Source: Bacteroidales bacterium
GTDB taxonomy: Bacteria; Bacteroidota; Bacteroidia; Bacteroidales; UBA3824
DNA: 6,613 bases
Direction of reading: 5' to 3'
NCBI GenBank assembly: GCA_017530465.1
Contig: JAFXMJ010000160.1
Span: 1-6,613 of the forward strand
In this document: positions 6,281-6,613 of the stretch, piece after piece
How the letters are laid out: every line of letters starts with the position of its first letter
Numbering within the stretch: position 1 is the first letter of the stretch
The notes under the pieces: generated by a model
Databases searched by the model: none
The model's input: the letters and a program-made list of their open reading frames with translations, nothing else
What the model was told of the DNA's origin: nothing
Made by a program: the position numbers and the translations under genes

Positions 6281-6613
6281 ATGAAAACTTACTTCGCCTC
6301 CGATTTTCACCTCGGCGCACCCGACAAGGAGATTTCTTTGGAACGTGAGCGGCGCATAATCCGTTGGCTCGATTTTATAAAAGCCGATGCGGAGGCGTTG
6401 TACCTTTTGGGCGATATTTTCGACTTTTGGTACGAATGGAACAACGTGATTCCCAAGGGTTTCTACCGATTTTTCAACAAATTGGCTGAACTCACCGAGG
6501 CGGGCGTCAAGATTTATTATTTCACCGGCAACCACGATGTTTGGCAGTATCATTACCTAAAAGATGAATTTGGCATCGAGGTCTATGGCAAGCCGCGCCT
6601 GTGCGAAATACAC
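6281..6613 (+). CDS. lpxH: UDP-2,3-diacylglucosamine hydrolase-like metallophosphoesterase (3' end missing)
   Basis: The first 111 residues of a calcineurin-like metallophosphoesterase; the gene runs off the window. LpxH removes UMP from UDP-2,3-diacylglucosamine to give lipid X, a peripheral inner-membrane step in lipid A synthesis. Metal-binding motifs are visible: SDFHLG with Asp8 and His10, LLGDIFDFWYEW with Gly44-Asp45 and the aromatic run typical of the LpxH family, and GNHD at 83-86. E. coli LpxH has GNRD at the last site; the His form is the one I associate with Bacteroidota homologues. The segment PKGFYRFFNKLAELTEAGVK (58-77) also fits those proteins. The later His-rich motifs lie beyond the edge. 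The ATG at 6281 is the natural start, 31 bp after the aroC stop, in an AT-rich gap without a Shine-Dalgarno sequence or a promoter match, so co-transcription with aroC is likely. Assignment to LpxH rather than another phosphoesterase is probable, not proven. Confidence 0.87.
   Translation, partial: MKTYFASDFHLGAPDKEISLERERRIIRWLDFIKADAEALYLLGDIFDFWYEWNNVIPKGFYRFFNKLAELTEAGVKIYYFTGNHDVWQYHYLKDEFGIEVYGKPRLCEIH

Overview
The window looks like a chromosomal segment of a Bacteroidota (Bacteroidales-type) bacterium. Three things point there. The arginyl-tRNA synthetase and the LpxH-type hydrolase read like the forms I recall from that phylum. None of the five visible start codons has a Shine-Dalgarno sequence. 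Three intergenic sites match the Bacteroidota vegetative promoter (TTTG, about 19-22 bases, TAnnTTTG). I see no mobile elements, CRISPR arrays, tRNA or rRNA genes, and coding density is very high.

Layout, left to right. (1) The 3' part of a plus-strand gene (to 1237) encodes a TPR-repeat protein. Its C-terminus resembles an acyl carrier protein, but the phosphopantetheine serine is replaced by aspartate. (2) Three minus-strand genes follow, read right to left: a DUF3298/RsiV-like lipoprotein (5135 to 4332), a phosphofructokinase with the residue signature of pyrophosphate-using enzymes (4246 to 3056), and arginyl-tRNA synthetase argS (3028 to 1241). The phosphofructokinase has its own predicted promoter. 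argS starts 27 bp behind it with no promoter seen, so the two are probably co-transcribed. argS and the TPR gene converge with only 3 bp between their stop codons. (3) A 124-bp divergent intergenic region (5136-5259) holds two back-to-back promoters whose -33 boxes lie in one 13-bp inverted repeat. (4) Two plus-strand genes follow: a short-form chorismate synthase aroC (5260-6249) and, 31 bp on, the start of an lpxH-like UDP-2,3-diacylglucosamine hydrolase (from 6281) that runs off the window.

Functionally this is mostly housekeeping: translation (argS), sugar phosphate metabolism (phosphofructokinase), aromatic amino acid and folate/quinone precursors (aroC), lipid A synthesis (lpxH), and an envelope lipoprotein of unknown role. 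No obvious new multi-gene system is present. The most unusual items are the TPR protein with a serine-less ACP-like tail, the palindromic divergent promoter region, a 16-base motif repeated on both sides of the lipoprotein gene, and the short chorismate synthase, which is unlike the long form I recall from Bacteroides. All family assignments are from reading the translated sequence; no database search was run.
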